A stretch of DNA of 64,000 nt from Macrobrachium rosenbergii (GCF_040412425.1 NC_089753.1:45274913-45338912); one strand, 5' to 3'. Positions 49,096 to 60,200 are shown, counted from the stretch's first letter. Numbers and translations are program-made. Notes: a model not told the origin generated them from the letters alone.

Positions 49096-49257
49096 ACACC
49101 TTCTTAATTAGCGCACACCTTAACTAAGGAATTGAGAGATTTTATGACTTAATGCTTATATAGTTGGCTCAGAAATCAAGAAACCATTCATGATAGCTTA
49201 TTTATAGTAAATCAGAAATCATAGAATATATATCATGATATATTATTTATAGTATAA

Positions 49258-49263
49258 TAATAT

Positions 49264-49347
<84 letters not shown>

Positions 49348-49422
49348 ATGTATATGATATATATTTATGAAATTATATATTATATATATATGTATGTATG
49401 TATGTATATATATATATATATA

Positions 49423-49520
<98 letters not shown>

Positions 49521-49584
49521 AGCTGTGGCCAAAGATGTCTAATAATTTGAAATTATTTGTATAGATGGGATATAAGAGTATATA

Positions 49585-49622
<38 letters not shown>

Positions 49623-49635
49623 TATATATATATAT
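49258..49635. repeat. Three (TA)n arrays
   Basis: TA at 49270-49342, 49415-49518 and 49583-49635, with short unique links. Confidence 0.95.
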
Positions 49636-49714
49636 TGCTAATAATTTGAATTTTACAGTTGTTTTATCAATGCTGACAGAAAAATGACATTGTTATTGTG
49701 ATTGTCATAAATAC

Positions 49715-50058
49715 TGTAGCACCCACATGTGGACCTACACGCAACTACACCGCGACCGCCATTGTCCTCTGACAAGGAACCCGTGAACAAAACGTGTGGA
49801 CGAAAGAAACCCAACTCCTCTCGTACGACTTTCATACATTATATCTTCCTTATTATTATTGTCACATTTTACGTATTATTACCATTGTGTGTATTGAACT
49901 GCCAGTTTTCCAACCATGTATGTATGACCTTCAGCCCAATAGCCTGTACCATTTTATATGTATATTTTTCTCTGTTATAAATTAGTAATCCCTGTTTCTA
50001 CCTGCGGCTAGACTATGAATGTTTTTAAACTATAGACTGAATCTTACCTCGCCTCACG
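49715..50058 (+). repeat. 5' LTR
   Basis: 344 bp, beginning TG. It is clearly diverged from the 3' LTR, which also has extra sequence near its 3' end (AGGTCAGAGGCTACATTGCG region) that is missing here, so the element is older than the one at 9021-16598. Confidence 0.85.
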
Positions 50059-50061
50059 TAG

Positions 50062-50720
50062 GTGACCTGCAGAGATGCTCGACCAAGCCAGCAGCAACGA
50101 TACCAGCCTCGCCATCGAGAACCTTGCCGCCGCCTCCATATGCCTACTGCCATTCACGCCCCACATCCCAGAGGCATAGCTCTTCAGGGTGGAAACAATC
50201 TTCCGCAAAAGAAGATCACCTCGGCAATGCGCAGAGTGGACACCATCCTTGAATTCCTGCTGGACAACGTCTTAGAACAAATAACAGGATGGCTCGAGGA
50301 CCTACAAGGCCCTGTCACCTATGAACTGCTGAATGATCCCCTAAAGTCATCCTTCAGCATACCACCCCCCCAGAGAGCCAAGAAGTTCCTCAACCATGTG
50401 GGAGGCACCTATAGGAGACGAGCGACCGTCACTTGTATGAGCAACTGCGGAGGCTCACCATGCTGCCCACAAGGGCGACCAACCTGAGCCATCCTTAGAC
50501 CTCTTGAGGGAAGTACTCCACTAAAAACTACCCCACCAGACAGTAGCAGCCATGCCCAAAGCCTCCACCATGCCCACAGAAGATTTCCTGATAATGAATG
50601 AAGAAATAAACATGGCCCACAGAACAGCGGATCCTTCACAGCCAGCAGCAGCAGGTAGCACCATGTCGGACCCAGCAGACAACAGACACAGAAACCGACA
50701 GCAACACACAAGAGCCAGTT
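50062..50720 (+). pseudogene. LTR element gag fragment
   Basis: A plus-strand frame (50062-50487) contains TYELLNDPLKSSFSIPPPQR followed by AKKFLNHVGG, matching the YEELKxxL...S.PPSQRAxKLL helix pair of arthropod gypsy gag capsids. After frame changes come a RLTMLPT-like segment and KLPHQTVAAMPKASTMPTED, the family's later capsid part. A stop separates these. No zinc knuckle is seen. Gag would form the particle; this copy is not intact. Confidence 0.68.
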
Positions 50721-50916
50721 GCCCCCATTTACAAAAGAAGCATTCATATGGGTAGACACACACAGACCCCACCTCCCCCCAGCCTACTCAGGACCATACC
50801 ACATCATCCAGAGACAGCCCAAGGCATACCAGATGACAGTAGATGGCAGAACAATGTGGGTTTCCATCAATCATCTGAAACCCACATACATGCCAGACAC
50901 TGACCTACAGCCATAG
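50719..50916 (+). pseudogene. Integrase C-terminal tail of LTR element
   Basis: FIWVDTHRPHLPPAYSGPYH followed by VIQRQ-like and AYQM residues and WVSINHLKPTYMPD fits the C-terminal end of Ty3/gypsy integrase (V(R)xDAHRPPLxPPYxGPFxVI...WVSIDRLKPAY). The catalytic DDE core and the HHCC zinc domain are missing. It ends about 40 bp before the right LTR, as expected of the pol end. Confidence 0.8.
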
Positions 50917-50955
50917 GCCTCTCTGCGGGGGGGCGGAGGGTGTGGCGGGGAGTCA

Positions 50956-51530
50956 TGTAGCACCCACACATAGAACCTACACACACCTACACTGCGACCG
51001 CACTATTATCCTGTGACAAGGAACCTGTGAACAAAACAGATGAAAGAAACACAAGTCCTCTCATACGACTTTCGTACATATTTATTCCTCATTATCATTG
51101 TCAAATTTTATGTATTCTTCTTCTTCTTTCGACCTTTATTAATCCCACTGTATAGCAGGGTCGGCCGCTCGAGTCAACTTCCTCCATCTATTTCTATTCC
51201 TTGCATCTGCTTCCCCTAGTCCCACCTCACCCATATCCCTCCTCACCACATCCACCCATCTGATCAATTTTATGTATTATTACCATTGTATGTATTGCAC
51301 TGCCAGTTTTCCAACCATGCATGTATGACCTTCAGCCCAATAGCCTGTACCATTTTATATGTATATTTCTCTCTGTGTACAAACACAAATACTTTTACTT
51401 AATCCCTGTTTCTACCTGTCAGAGGTCAGAGGCTACATTGCGGCTCGCATGAGCCCTTGACCTGTGTGAATGTTTTGTAAATAAATTAGTAAGCTTTAGA
51501 CTCCGAATCTTACTCGTACCTCGCCTCACA
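50956..51530 (+). repeat. 3' LTR with nested insertion
   Basis: 575 bp including a 149-bp foreign segment at 51117-51265 plus a 13-bp duplication. Without them the LTR would be about 413 bp. Confidence 0.88.
51117..51265 (-). mobile_element. 5'-truncated LINE 3' end inserted in LTR
   Basis: On the minus strand it encodes RWVDVVRRDMGEVGLGEADA and then RNRNRWRKLTRAADPAIQWD before a stop, typical of the C-terminus of RTE-like LINE pol (WxD..xxDM...RxxWRxLTRAADP). A GAA-rich 3' tail follows. AATTTTATGTATT (51104-51116) is repeated exactly at 51266-51278, a 13-bp target-site duplication. The clade call is from recall. Confidence 0.88.
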
Positions 51531-52309
51531 ATATAATTATCTAAAACAAAAAAACATTTATGGGATCAAGCCTCAAAGATCACTGGCGCACAGAGTAGGT
51601 TTCCACAGCACAGAAAACCGATATTGAAAATAAAGAACTGAAACTGCAGAGAATAGCATTAGAAATAAAAGTAAAATAACCAACAAAATAAATATTTGCA
51701 TACAAAAACAGCGAAAATCAGAAGCCTAACATAATAGGGCAGTGGATTTCATTTACATTCATCTTTGAACTTAGGAGCATGAGCATCAACTGTACCATCA
51801 GGAAGACCATTCAATAATAAAAGACTTGAAAGCCCTTCAGTTATGGGTAGTGTTCCAGCTCCAGAATTCGTTGGAAACCACAAAGCAAGCAACACATTAA
51901 TTCTTCTGATGCCGGACCTCAGTGTCAATGAAATTTTCAAGTATTTTATCCTGCAGGGTAAAAAAAAAAGCACCGCTTTGAGTAACCTTGTCTGTGAGAG
52001 AAAGATCCCAGGATTCTGATGATATCAAACTTGAAGAACAGCATCTCACGAATAGTAGAAAAATTTTTAGTATTGTGAAAAAAAACCCTTGTAATCATTT
52101 AGTACAAAAGTACTCATTCAAACTAGTTTATCATGAAGAGGTAGAACGGTGCCATGTAAGTTCACCAAAAAAGTTTTCGAAATTTTACCTCATCCCTTCC
52201 TGTTAACCTTATTCCTTAATCCGTTACAGATCTCTTTTAATGCTAGCAGTGACTTCATTCTTCAATGGGTTGGGGAAGGTCGTATAACTACGACAAAAGT
52301 ATCATCAGG
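51531..52309. other. Unique DNA, no gene recognised
   Basis: A 74-codon minus frame (51973-51749) ends GTVDAHAPKFKDECK; no family recognised. Confidence 0.5.
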
Positions 52310-52640
52310 TAAATCCTAAAAATTAATTATGGTTCCAGAACACTACCCTGAGGAACACCACATAATAATTGTCTAGGTCGCTTACAAAACTGTGAATTAT
52401 TAGATAAAGTACCCTGACACCAACACCTAAATGAAAAAGTTCATATATAAGGCTCATGGTTCACAAAGCCGAAGGCCCAATTAAAATCGCTTGAAAACCT
52501 CTCAACAAATATCATCAATGCCGTCTTGTTATAACTAACTGGATCTGAAGGTGTCACAAGAACTGCACCTAATGTCATACTTTCTGTAAACAGAAGACAA
52601 CAGCGTCAGTGACAAAACTACACAAGTGCTTGTGGTAATA
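52310..52640 (-). pseudogene. LINE reverse transcriptase core fragment
   Basis: On the minus strand 52359-52331 encodes GVPQGSVLEP, the RT motif GVPQGSVLGP. Upstream (52500-52420) a FGFVNHEPYI stretch fits the FDxVNHxxLI block, followed by LGVGVRVL in another frame. Stops and frame changes intervene, and the YxDD box is missing, so it is a decayed internal piece. It plausibly belongs to the same family as 60990-61740. Confidence 0.75.
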
Positions 52641-54240
52641 AACGGAATGTAGACGAAAAGAATTGTTTATGTGGTGGAAAGAAATTATTTTTCTGATTGA
52701 AAATGCGACTGGGAGATCATAATACAGTATGAGTCTGCAGAAGTATGATTGCTAAAAGCATTTATCCTGTAGACTTTTCCACATTAATGTAATCTTATTC
52801 TCTCGTTCATGTTACTAAAGACAGACAAAGCCTGACTTTAATAACAGTATTTTCTGACACTGTAATTAGAATTATTACACTTTTGACTTTTATCAACTAC
52901 CAAATTATTTTTTTTCAGCATTCGTAGACAAAAACATTGTTCTCTTGGCCCTTACCTTACCTTAGTCTAAAGATGATTTAATGTCATGAACGAATGCTAT
53001 CTTTCTTATCAAATACCCATTGAGAAAGAATTTTTCGTTGCTTCATGAAGTTTATTTAAAAGGTCGGATCAGAACAGATAAGGAAAAAGCTAGTACAGAA
53101 TAACATCGCTGGTTATTTTCCCAATGAGAAGAAAAAAGTGATGTGAGAGTAGATTCACGTTTTTAGATGATCCTATGTGTGTACTTGCTTTGTTTCAGTA
53201 AAGCCTTTACACTGAACGGTAACCGTGAATTTTTTCCCATATGTTCGGTTTCAATAATAAAAGAAATTGTTACAAAAGAATTTGGCAATAGTGCAAAAGA
53301 GCTGAGCGCGTTAGGCCTTTTCGTGGATCGCGGGCAGCTTAAAAGCAGATTAAAGACGTCTTTCATTGAGGATGTATTTCAACTTAGCCTTCCCTTAACT
53401 AAATCTATCCCAGGCCGCCATGCTCTGACCTGGCTGGGGCAGAGGGGGAAAGAGCTTTACCCCTGGACACCCAGCCCACCTTTAACGTGACATCATGAAT
53501 AACAGAACGACATGTGCCAACTTATCTGCAGTATTAACAAGAATTTTACCCTATCTGATGCATTATTTCCCCAAGTGAGAGATTATTCGTTGAAACGTAA
53601 CAGAATTTAGGTGCAGAGTGACTGGTATGCTGCATGAATAACTCACAAATAAGCATTTGTTTTAATCTCCACAGCTGTTTATTTGTATGATGGAACGTAG
53701 AGGGAATTATGGATGGGGCAGAAGGTACAGGCGCAATTGCCAGAGATATGATAAACACGTATCAGTGGATACTCTTATGAGTAATGTTTTCAGACTATAC
53801 AGTCTGAAGATAGTTGAAGTTACATAGTGTTCAGCGCTGAAGAGAGATTAATAAAACCATGAAAAAAGGAGGTGGGGGAGGAAGGGAAGTTCGAGGCAGT
53901 TCACAAATATAGGTTTTCGGACAATGAAGTTGCAGGCAAAAAGAACTGGGTGAATGGTGGGCCAAATAAACCAAAACGAAAATGGGCCTGGAAGTTTCAG
54001 AGTGCTAGAAATTTTTGCCTGGAATGAAAATCCCAGTGACGTGGAGTTAACAATGACAGGTGTGGTGGCGCGTGGGTTGTAAAGGCCACTGAAAGCCAAC
54101 TGTTTTTTATCAATTTCCTGAGCTTTTGTTGGGATGGATGTGGCTTAGCAGGCTCATGCCTTGCGTACGATATGATTTGGAAACGGGACGCTGACGCTTC
54201 CTTCGTCATCACGTCGAAGTTGAAATGACAGACAATCTAT

Positions 54241-54241
<1 letters not shown>
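52641..54241. other. Unique DNA, no gene recognised
   Basis: A 107-codon plus frame (53167-53490) has no recognised domain and no supporting splice context. GC is somewhat raised near 53270-53490. Confidence 0.45.
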
Positions 54242-54304
<63 letters not shown>

Positions 54305-54326
54305 TATTATTATTATTATTATTATT
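54242..54326. repeat. (AAT)n meeting (TTA)n
   Basis: AAT at 54242-54303 is followed at once by its inverse TTA to 54326, forming a perfect fold-back. Confidence 0.95.
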
Positions 54327-54456
54327 GGAGAAACAAATCCAGTTATTTATGGATACGTATATTTACAAATAATTTTCTACAGAGAGCTTTCGGGAATCTG
54401 TACAATTCCCCTTTTCAAATATACGTACCCATAAATAACTGTGGATTAGTTTCTCC
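54327..54456. repeat. 130-bp inverted-repeat element
   Basis: GGAGAAACAAATCC...GGATACGTATATTT on the left pairs with AATATACGTACCC...GGATTAGTTTCTCC on the right. The inner GAGAGCTTTCGGGAATCTGT...CAATTCCCC part may fold too. Terminal segments of Penelope-like elements can look like this; that link is a guess. Confidence 0.75.
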
Positions 54457-54488
54457 ATTTCAAGACTCGTGCTACTATGACTAATTCA

Positions 54489-54506
54489 TTATTATTATTA
54501 TTATTA

Positions 54507-54539
<33 letters not shown>

Positions 54540-54590
54540 GTTGTTGTTGTTGTTGTTGTTGAGTTTTGTTAACCAATCCAGCCTTCCTGC

Positions 54591-54668
<78 letters not shown>

Positions 54669-54789
54669 TGCGTCGCTGTAAGAGCAGTTTCAGGCTTTCG
54701 ATCTCAAAAAATCTAGTTCTATTAATTTTATTTCAGTAAACCATAAGCAGTGATAGTTACCAAAACTCAACATGTCGCATAGACCAAAG

Positions 54790-54839
<50 letters not shown>
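54489..54839. repeat. (TTA)n, (TTG)n and two (AAT)n arrays
   Basis: TTA at 54489-54538, TTG at 54538-54560, AAT at 54594-54667 and AAT at 54791-54839. Confidence 0.96.
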
Positions 54840-55765
54840 GCCTGCTGCTACCAAGGACATAAGGGTGCCTGTGAGCGCACCTCATTCTTCGTACATATCT
54901 TCTCGGTTTAAAACTCAAGGTTTAAAACTCTTCATCTAGAACGTTTATTGTAACGGTATGTTTAATGATACAGTCTTCGTTTAAATGTAAAATATAAGGC
55001 TTTGGGCGCAACCTCGCATCAACAGAACAAAAACACTTCTGTATAAAGCGTAATCGGGGTACTCGTTATTCAACATTATCCACAGGTGAAGGTGTAAGGG
55101 TGGGGAGGGGAGAGAGAGACATGAACCCGTAGACACGTGTGCTGCCTCAGACACAGAAGTTACAGGTGTTTGAAACAAACGCCAGGGCTCGTTCCTAAAC
55201 ACCACTGTGTTCCACTTAATTGGTATCACGCAACGCGTTGGGTCTTTTCACGAACCGAGTTTTCAAACAACAAAGATGTGATTGATGTGTCGAAAAGGTT
55301 TTACAGATATATCAGAAAAATTGACGACAGACATGCCATTACGCAAGAACCCTATGGTAAACAACATACGTATTATTTTTTTAAAGTAAAAAATAATATG
55401 AAAAACATGTCATTTCATATGGAAACTAAAGTATGAATTAGGTATTCTTATTTTTTCAGTGTGATAATAGGCGAAAAAGAGTGAAAACTTTAAAAGCCTT
55501 GCTCCACATACTTCATCTTAAATTGTGATACACCAATAGTATTCAGGAGCCCCAGAACGGTACAAGGATTTATATTTTTTAAGGTAAAGGGAACAAATGT
55601 TAAGCCAGCCAATCAACTACTGAGTTCACACTGCATCTGTGGAAATGGGAGGCCTGATGCCTGCCAGGCTGCTAAGGGAGTAGCTTAGATACAGGCATCC
55701 AGCTCGACTGAATTGATTTCTAAAAAAAATATATCTCTGAAAAAGACAATGACAGTTTACATTAA
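54840..55765. other. Unique DNA, no gene recognised
   Basis: Two opposed frames of 82 and 99 codons overlap near 54981-55436; neither has a known domain. Confidence 0.5.
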
Positions 55766-55784
55766 TTATTATTATTATTATTTA

Positions 55785-56412
55785 TTATATTGGGTCTATC
55801 TCAGTCATCCTATTCGATTGGGTGGTGTTTCTGGTGTGGGTTTCCGGGTTGCATCCTGCCTCCCATATCCTTACTTCTATTTTCAGATCTTTGTACTTAT
55901 CAGTTCTTTCTCTTTCTTTCTCATCTACTCTGGTGTCCCATGGTAATGCAACATCAATGAGTGGTACTTTCTTCTTGATTTTGTCAATCAGCGTCAAGCC
56001 TGGTCTATTGGCACGTATCACCCTATCTGTTATGATATCATAGTCCCAGAGGATCTTTGCGTGATCGTAGTTCCTCGTTGGACGAGTCGGTAGAGTTGTC
56101 GGCTAGCATTCTGCTAGGCCTGAGTTCGAGTCTCCGGCCAATGAAGACTTAGAGGAATTTATTTCTGGTGATAGAAATTAATTTCTCGGTATAATGTGGT
56201 TCGGATTCCACAACAAACTGTAGGTCCCGTTGCTAGGTAACCAATTGGTTCTTAGCCACGTAAAATAAATCTAATCCTTCGGGCCAGCCCTGGGAGAGCT
56301 GTTAATCAGCTCAGTGGTCTGGTTAAACTAAGCTATACTTAATTTTGACTGATCGTTTTCTATCACTTCCTCAGGTTGGTGTCATTACCACTTATTACTG
56401 GAAGCTAGCTGG
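55785..56412 (-). pseudogene. LINE restriction-like endonuclease domain, split by a SINE
   Basis: On the minus strand 56412-56344 encodes SSNKW, two stops, then HQPEEVIENDQSK; after the SINE, 56068-55785 continues DHAKILWDYDIITDRVIRAN, RPGLTLIDKIKKKVPLIDVA and LPWDTRVDEKERERTDKYKD. This is the C-terminal restriction-like (PD-(D/E)XK) endonuclease of R2/NeSL-type LINEs, which nicks the target DNA. Where the family usually has RPD, this copy has RPG, so a catalytic-motif Asp seems lost; the later Asp in LIDVA is kept. Frame is lost after DLKIEV, and TTA repeats follow. Confidence 0.82.
56069..56343 (+). mobile_element. tRNA-derived SINE (Ala-like head)
   Basis: The head GACGAGTCGGTAGAGTTGTC and CTAGCATTCTGCTAGGCCTG then GAGTTCGAGTCTCC has A- and B-box layout, with TAGCAT in the anticodon-loop position as in tRNA-Ala(AGC). 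The body has TTTCTGGTGATAGAAATTAA, GGTTCGGATTCCACAACAA, GTAACCAATTGGTTCTTAGC and AGCTCAGTGGTCTGGTTAAA. TTTGCGTGATCGT (56056-56068) and TTTGACTGATCGT (56344-56356) flank it as an 11/13 target-site duplication. I recall this as an abundant decapod SINE. Confidence 0.88.
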
Positions 56413-56417
56413 TGTTT

Positions 56418-56435
56418 CTTCTTCTTCTTCTTCTT

Positions 56436-56517
<82 letters not shown>
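56418..56517. repeat. (TTC)n then (TTA)n
   Basis: About 46 bp of TTC switch into about 54 bp of TTA. The TTA part is probably the tail of the minus-strand LINE that follows. Confidence 0.96.
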
Positions 56518-56518
<1 letters not shown>

Positions 56519-56830
56519 TTAGAAGATAAACCTTATTTATATGGGACAAGCCTGCAGGGACCTCTGACTAGAAATTCAATCTTCCAAACAATATGGTGTT
56601 CAGAAAGAAATCAGAAAGAAATTACAGAAGATAATAGGAAATACATCAAGAAGAGAAGTACATAAGTACAAAGTGATTTGCTTTAGGATGGTAATGCACT
56701 GCATCTTCGCTTGAACTTTTGAGGTTCTAATTGCCCAACATCCTCAGGGAGACTGTTCCACAGTCCAACGGTGTGAGGAGTAAAAGACCTCTGGAAATGA
56801 GAAGTAAGACAGCGTGGCCCATGTATTGAA
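56518..56830 (-). pseudogene. LINE pol C-terminus and 3' end
   Basis: The minus strand encodes RSFTPHTVGLWNSLPEDVGQ then LEPQKFKRRCSAL, the same C-terminal pol segment as at 61440-61500. The shared 3' end follows (CACCATATTGTTTGGAAG, GGCTTGTCCCATATAAATAA) and then the (AAT)n tail (TTA on the plus strand). It is 5'-truncated. Confidence 0.85.
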
Positions 56831-57439
56831 TATTGGTGCTGCTGTTATGTGCTACTGGTCACATTTCCTTTCGTTCTTTCATATATGGGAAAAAATTAGT
56901 GAAGGATATGAATAACTAATATATCCATTACAAATAACGAACCAATAATTTGTAAGTGTTTAAATTACTTGTTATTTATAGCTAAATAAAAATAGTGAGT
57001 CAAATCCTCATGGCAAAGCAGGAAGCCCAGTAGGTAATTGTTAATAAATGTCTGCGTTAAGTTTCATTTATCTTCATTGTTAATTGAACTTTGTGCCCTT
57101 CTATAAATCAAGAGGGCTCAATTTGAGTCGGCTGAACAATAAGATAACAAATGATTGCTCTCCACTATTTCCGCAGTACTGTACGCGAGGACCTAGCTGC
57201 TCAAATTTTGTCATTTTTCTTTTTTTTTTTTTACCCGTCAGATATGTAGTAAAATTAAAACAGCACTCTCTGGAGAGAAAGACCAATAAATGAATTTTGT
57301 TTTACAAATGTTTTACAAGCATGCTTTCGCATAAATCTGGCACGTCGCGTTCACCATCATTCTCCAGAAAATAAATATTAAATACGTTTAGTTCAAGGAC
57401 TAATTATACATACATACATATATTATATAATTATGTATA
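56831..57439. other. Unique DNA, no gene recognised
   Basis: About 600 bp. A poly-T run lies near 57220. Confidence 0.55.
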
Positions 57440-57592
57440 TTGTCATAAACTGTTCGTCTTGGTTGGGGAGAGATTTGAACAAATTTAAAACTTATGACTG
57501 CAAAGGAACCAAGTGCGCCCAGATTATGAACAAAGGAAAAGTTATTTGAAACTTACCTTAGATTTTCCCTTGTTTTACAATTGAATGAGTAA

Positions 57593-57600
57593 GGTCGCCA
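57593..57600 (-). promoter_or_regulatory. Primer-binding-type octamer beside LTR
   Basis: TGGCGACC on the minus strand, two bases after the presumed LTR end. Confidence 0.5.
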
Positions 57601-58078
57601 TTTGGAATTAGAATTCTTTTACAATTTAAAGGGGTTTATTTACAGAGATTTAGCAATTAAACAAGGAGACAAACAACGCAAAATGGTACCCACTGGGCAG
57701 GCTCATTAAATATATACAGAGAGCAATACTGCAGTGATTGGCAACAAGCAAGCTAATTAATAAGGGGCCAATGTACAATATAATTATTCCCGTTATAATA
57801 ATAATAACCTGGGTTAGGCCAAAATTACAATTAAGGGTTCTTCGTTAATTGCTGCGAAGGATTGAACTCCAGGATGGGGAAAAATAATTCATATAAAATT
57901 TGGCGGGGCCACAATGGACTTCAGGAATCGGACTGCAACCAGGAATAGTTTCAGGATTTGAAAGGCAGTCAGAATTATCGGACACAGGGCGCAATTGAAC
58001 AGTGGGTCTCTCCTGCAAGAGAGGTTCTGGATTAGAAACGGCGGCACACACCGAAATGGATAAAATGTTACAAAAAAT

Positions 58079-58163
58079 AAAAGTATATCTTAGTTTAACC
58101 AGACCACTAGCTGGTTAAAATGTTACTGGTTACATTGAATTTCTATCACCAGAAATAAGTTAA
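58079..58163 (-). mobile_element. Rearranged fragment of the Ala-like SINE
   Basis: GTATATCTTAGTTTAACCAG at the left is the reverse complement of the 3' end of the SINE at 56069-56343, and TTTCTATCACCAGAAATAAG at the right of its middle. The part between is deleted or replaced by about 30 bp. Confidence 0.75.
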
Positions 58164-58993
58164 ATATTAACATGTTAAATATTAACAACTACGTAGCCCA
58201 GCAGACAATTATAAGGAAATCACATAAGCACAGTATAGGAATCATAACTGATTGGGCTATCAACACAAGAACACGTGCTCGCAATCACACAAAGAGAAAA
58301 TTTAAACACTTGTATTACTTAGCCTAATTTCCCCTTAAGTTGCACTGGAGAAGGGACAACTGGAGGATTATCACGGAATCTTTACTGAAATTCAAGACAC
58401 ATTATGGGCGAGATACGGGAGACCGGAGCAGAACTCTTAACAAGGGAATATTGCTTTGTGGAGGAAGGAGTTAAAGTTTAAAGGAAATGGAAATTTAAGG
58501 AGTTTAAGTAAAAAGGGGAAGGACTGGTTTACTGACTATTTGCGATGTACGAACCTTGTCTGATAATTGAGGCGCCAAACAATCGACTCGGCCATTCGTC
58601 GACGATAGTTTCAACCATTTTAAGCGGAGAAGATGGGCGATAGCTTCCGCCCAGTACTGAGATGAGAACGCGTCTGCTCTTCCAAAGCCAGCAGCGTCTT
58701 GTAGGGGCCTCATCTTTAGTCCGACATTCCTGCAAACACGTCAAGACAACCAGCAAAGAGGGCAGAGGAAAAGCATCCTTAAATATTAATTACTTAGAGG
58801 TTAAGGTCCTACCTGGCGTAGTCCCACTATGCCTATTAACCCTTCCCAGGCGCTAACTACTCCCACATCACGTGATGGGGGTGAAAAGGGGGAGAAGGGA
58901 GGCCTATCTGTTACCCACTGGTGCTAACAGCTCTGATCTGGTTTAAACTATGCTTGTTTCCGCCCGTCGCCCGCCAATTTTCCTGGCCCGACA

Positions 58994-59070
58994 GTCAAAT
59001 GAATAGCAGACTGCAGTTCAAAATTAATGATGCACGGGCATCTACATGAGGGAGGAATATATCCTTGACA

Positions 59071-59140
<70 letters not shown>

Positions 59141-59440
59141 CATACACACACACACATATTAATATACATACGCATTATATGTAACAGACAATCCACGAAA
59201 GCATAGCACACCTACTTATTTATAACATTGAACAAATATATTAGGAATATAGTTGTACGGTTTACTTCACAATATTGTTATTACAACTCCGTAAACAGTA
59301 TGGGATTGTACTGCTGTTGTTCTTATTAATGTTCTTACTTGCATTTTAAAAAAAAACTTCCACAATTTCGAAAACAAAGCTTCGGCAGAGACATCAATGT
59401 TGGGCAATGATTTTATCTTCTTTTGTTGTTTCTTTCATAT
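58994..59440. repeat. Spacer with (TA)n
   Basis: TA array at 59077-59135; the rest is unique and no gene is seen. Confidence 0.9.
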
Positions 59441-59663
59441 TCTACCCTAATACAATTCTACTTGTATTTCAATACTTCACTTATATTTTTCCTTATTTAT
59501 TAATTTGATAATCTATCTGCTTTTCAAATCACTGGTCTCCTCTTTCCGTATTTCCCAATTTTACCTCCTGCTGCTTCTTTCTAATGAGCACCATATTCTT
59601 TAAAAGCTTGAATTTCAAGTCAGTAGCTCCTGTATGCTTGCTCCGAAAGAGTAGGGTTCACTT

Positions 59664-59713
<50 letters not shown>
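59441..59713 (+). mobile_element. LINE 3'-end remnant with (AAT)n tail
   Basis: It contains ATACAATTCTACTTGTATTT, TTTCCGTATTTCCCAATTTT, GAGCACCATATTCTTTAAAA and GCTTGAATTTCAAGTCAGTA, then (AAT)n at 59668-59713. It matches the untranslated 3' end of the LINE at 60990-61740 and 63600-63790. Confidence 0.83.
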
Positions 59714-59714
<1 letters not shown>

Positions 59715-60073
59715 TCTTTTGAGTGTTTCATAATAATCAGTAAACGTTTAGACTGACATCATGTCGATGCTTGTTGCTGTTTCGGTAGAGGAAAAAAGAT
59801 TATTATAACGATTATGGACATTTTATAGGTAAACAAGTGAGGAGGAATAAAAAATAGATACATAAAAATTACTTTATGATATACAAAAAAACTTTCTTCA
59901 TGATATACTCAAAGATTACGGGTAGCACGCCAAGGATATTTCTGGTAAGCTGTGACAAGACTATCGACCTTAATTACAAGTTCGAATTATTTGTTTTATG
60001 GCAAATACACGTCCATCAACTTTCTTTCACGACCTTTCCAACATTCTATTTGTTATTTGCACTGAGAGCTGAA

Positions 60074-60077
<4 letters not shown>
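59714..60077. other. Unique spacer
   Basis: About 360 bp; a short 85-codon frame running into TA repeats is not considered a gene. Confidence 0.55.
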
Positions 60078-60109
<32 letters not shown>

Positions 60110-60127
60110 TATATATATATATATATA

Positions 60128-60200
<73 letters not shown>
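60078..60200. repeat. (TA)n microsatellite
   Basis: About 120 bp of TA with two breaks. Confidence 0.96.

Larger units (their letters stand above)
49715..51530 (+). mobile_element. Ty3/gypsy-type LTR retrotransposon, internally deleted
   Basis: The left LTR (49715-50058) and right LTR (50956-51530) both start TGTAGCACCCACA and end CCTCGCCTCAC plus one base. The plus-strand interior keeps a gag piece joined to the last part of integrase; protease, RT, RNase H and most of integrase are missing. A GGTGACCTGCAG stretch follows the left LTR (primer-site position) and a G-rich GCGGGGGGGCGGAGGG tract precedes the right LTR (polypurine tract). Four bases outside the LTRs are ATAC and ATAT, possibly a mutated target duplication. 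The right LTR carries a nested LINE insertion. Confidence 0.88.
57440..58993 (-). mobile_element. Single LTR with primer site and leader stub
   Basis: On the minus strand the segment 58993-57603 starts TGTCGGGCCAGGAAAATTGG and ends CTAATTCCA, i.e. TG...CA ends, about 1.39 kb. Near the end is AATAAA (in CTGTAAATAAACCCC) followed by about 40 bp, and then after two bases TGGCGACC (57600-57593), a primer-binding-type octamer identical to the one in the 9021-16598 element. About 150 bp of leader remain before a short TA-rich stretch. There is no second LTR in the window. A SINE scrap is embedded at 58079-58163. No family is named. Confidence 0.6.

Noticed and set aside
53167..53490. 107-codon plus-strand frame as a gene
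   Set aside because: No homology recognised, no upstream promoter or splice signal that stands out.
53800..54000. Second copy of the SINE-like repeat found at 30661-30968
   Set aside because: Only the short TTCAGCGCTGAA word is shared; the other modules are absent.
56069..56140. Functional tRNA-Ala gene
   Set aside because: It is a tRNA-like SINE head: stems are broken, and the full SINE body and target duplication are present.
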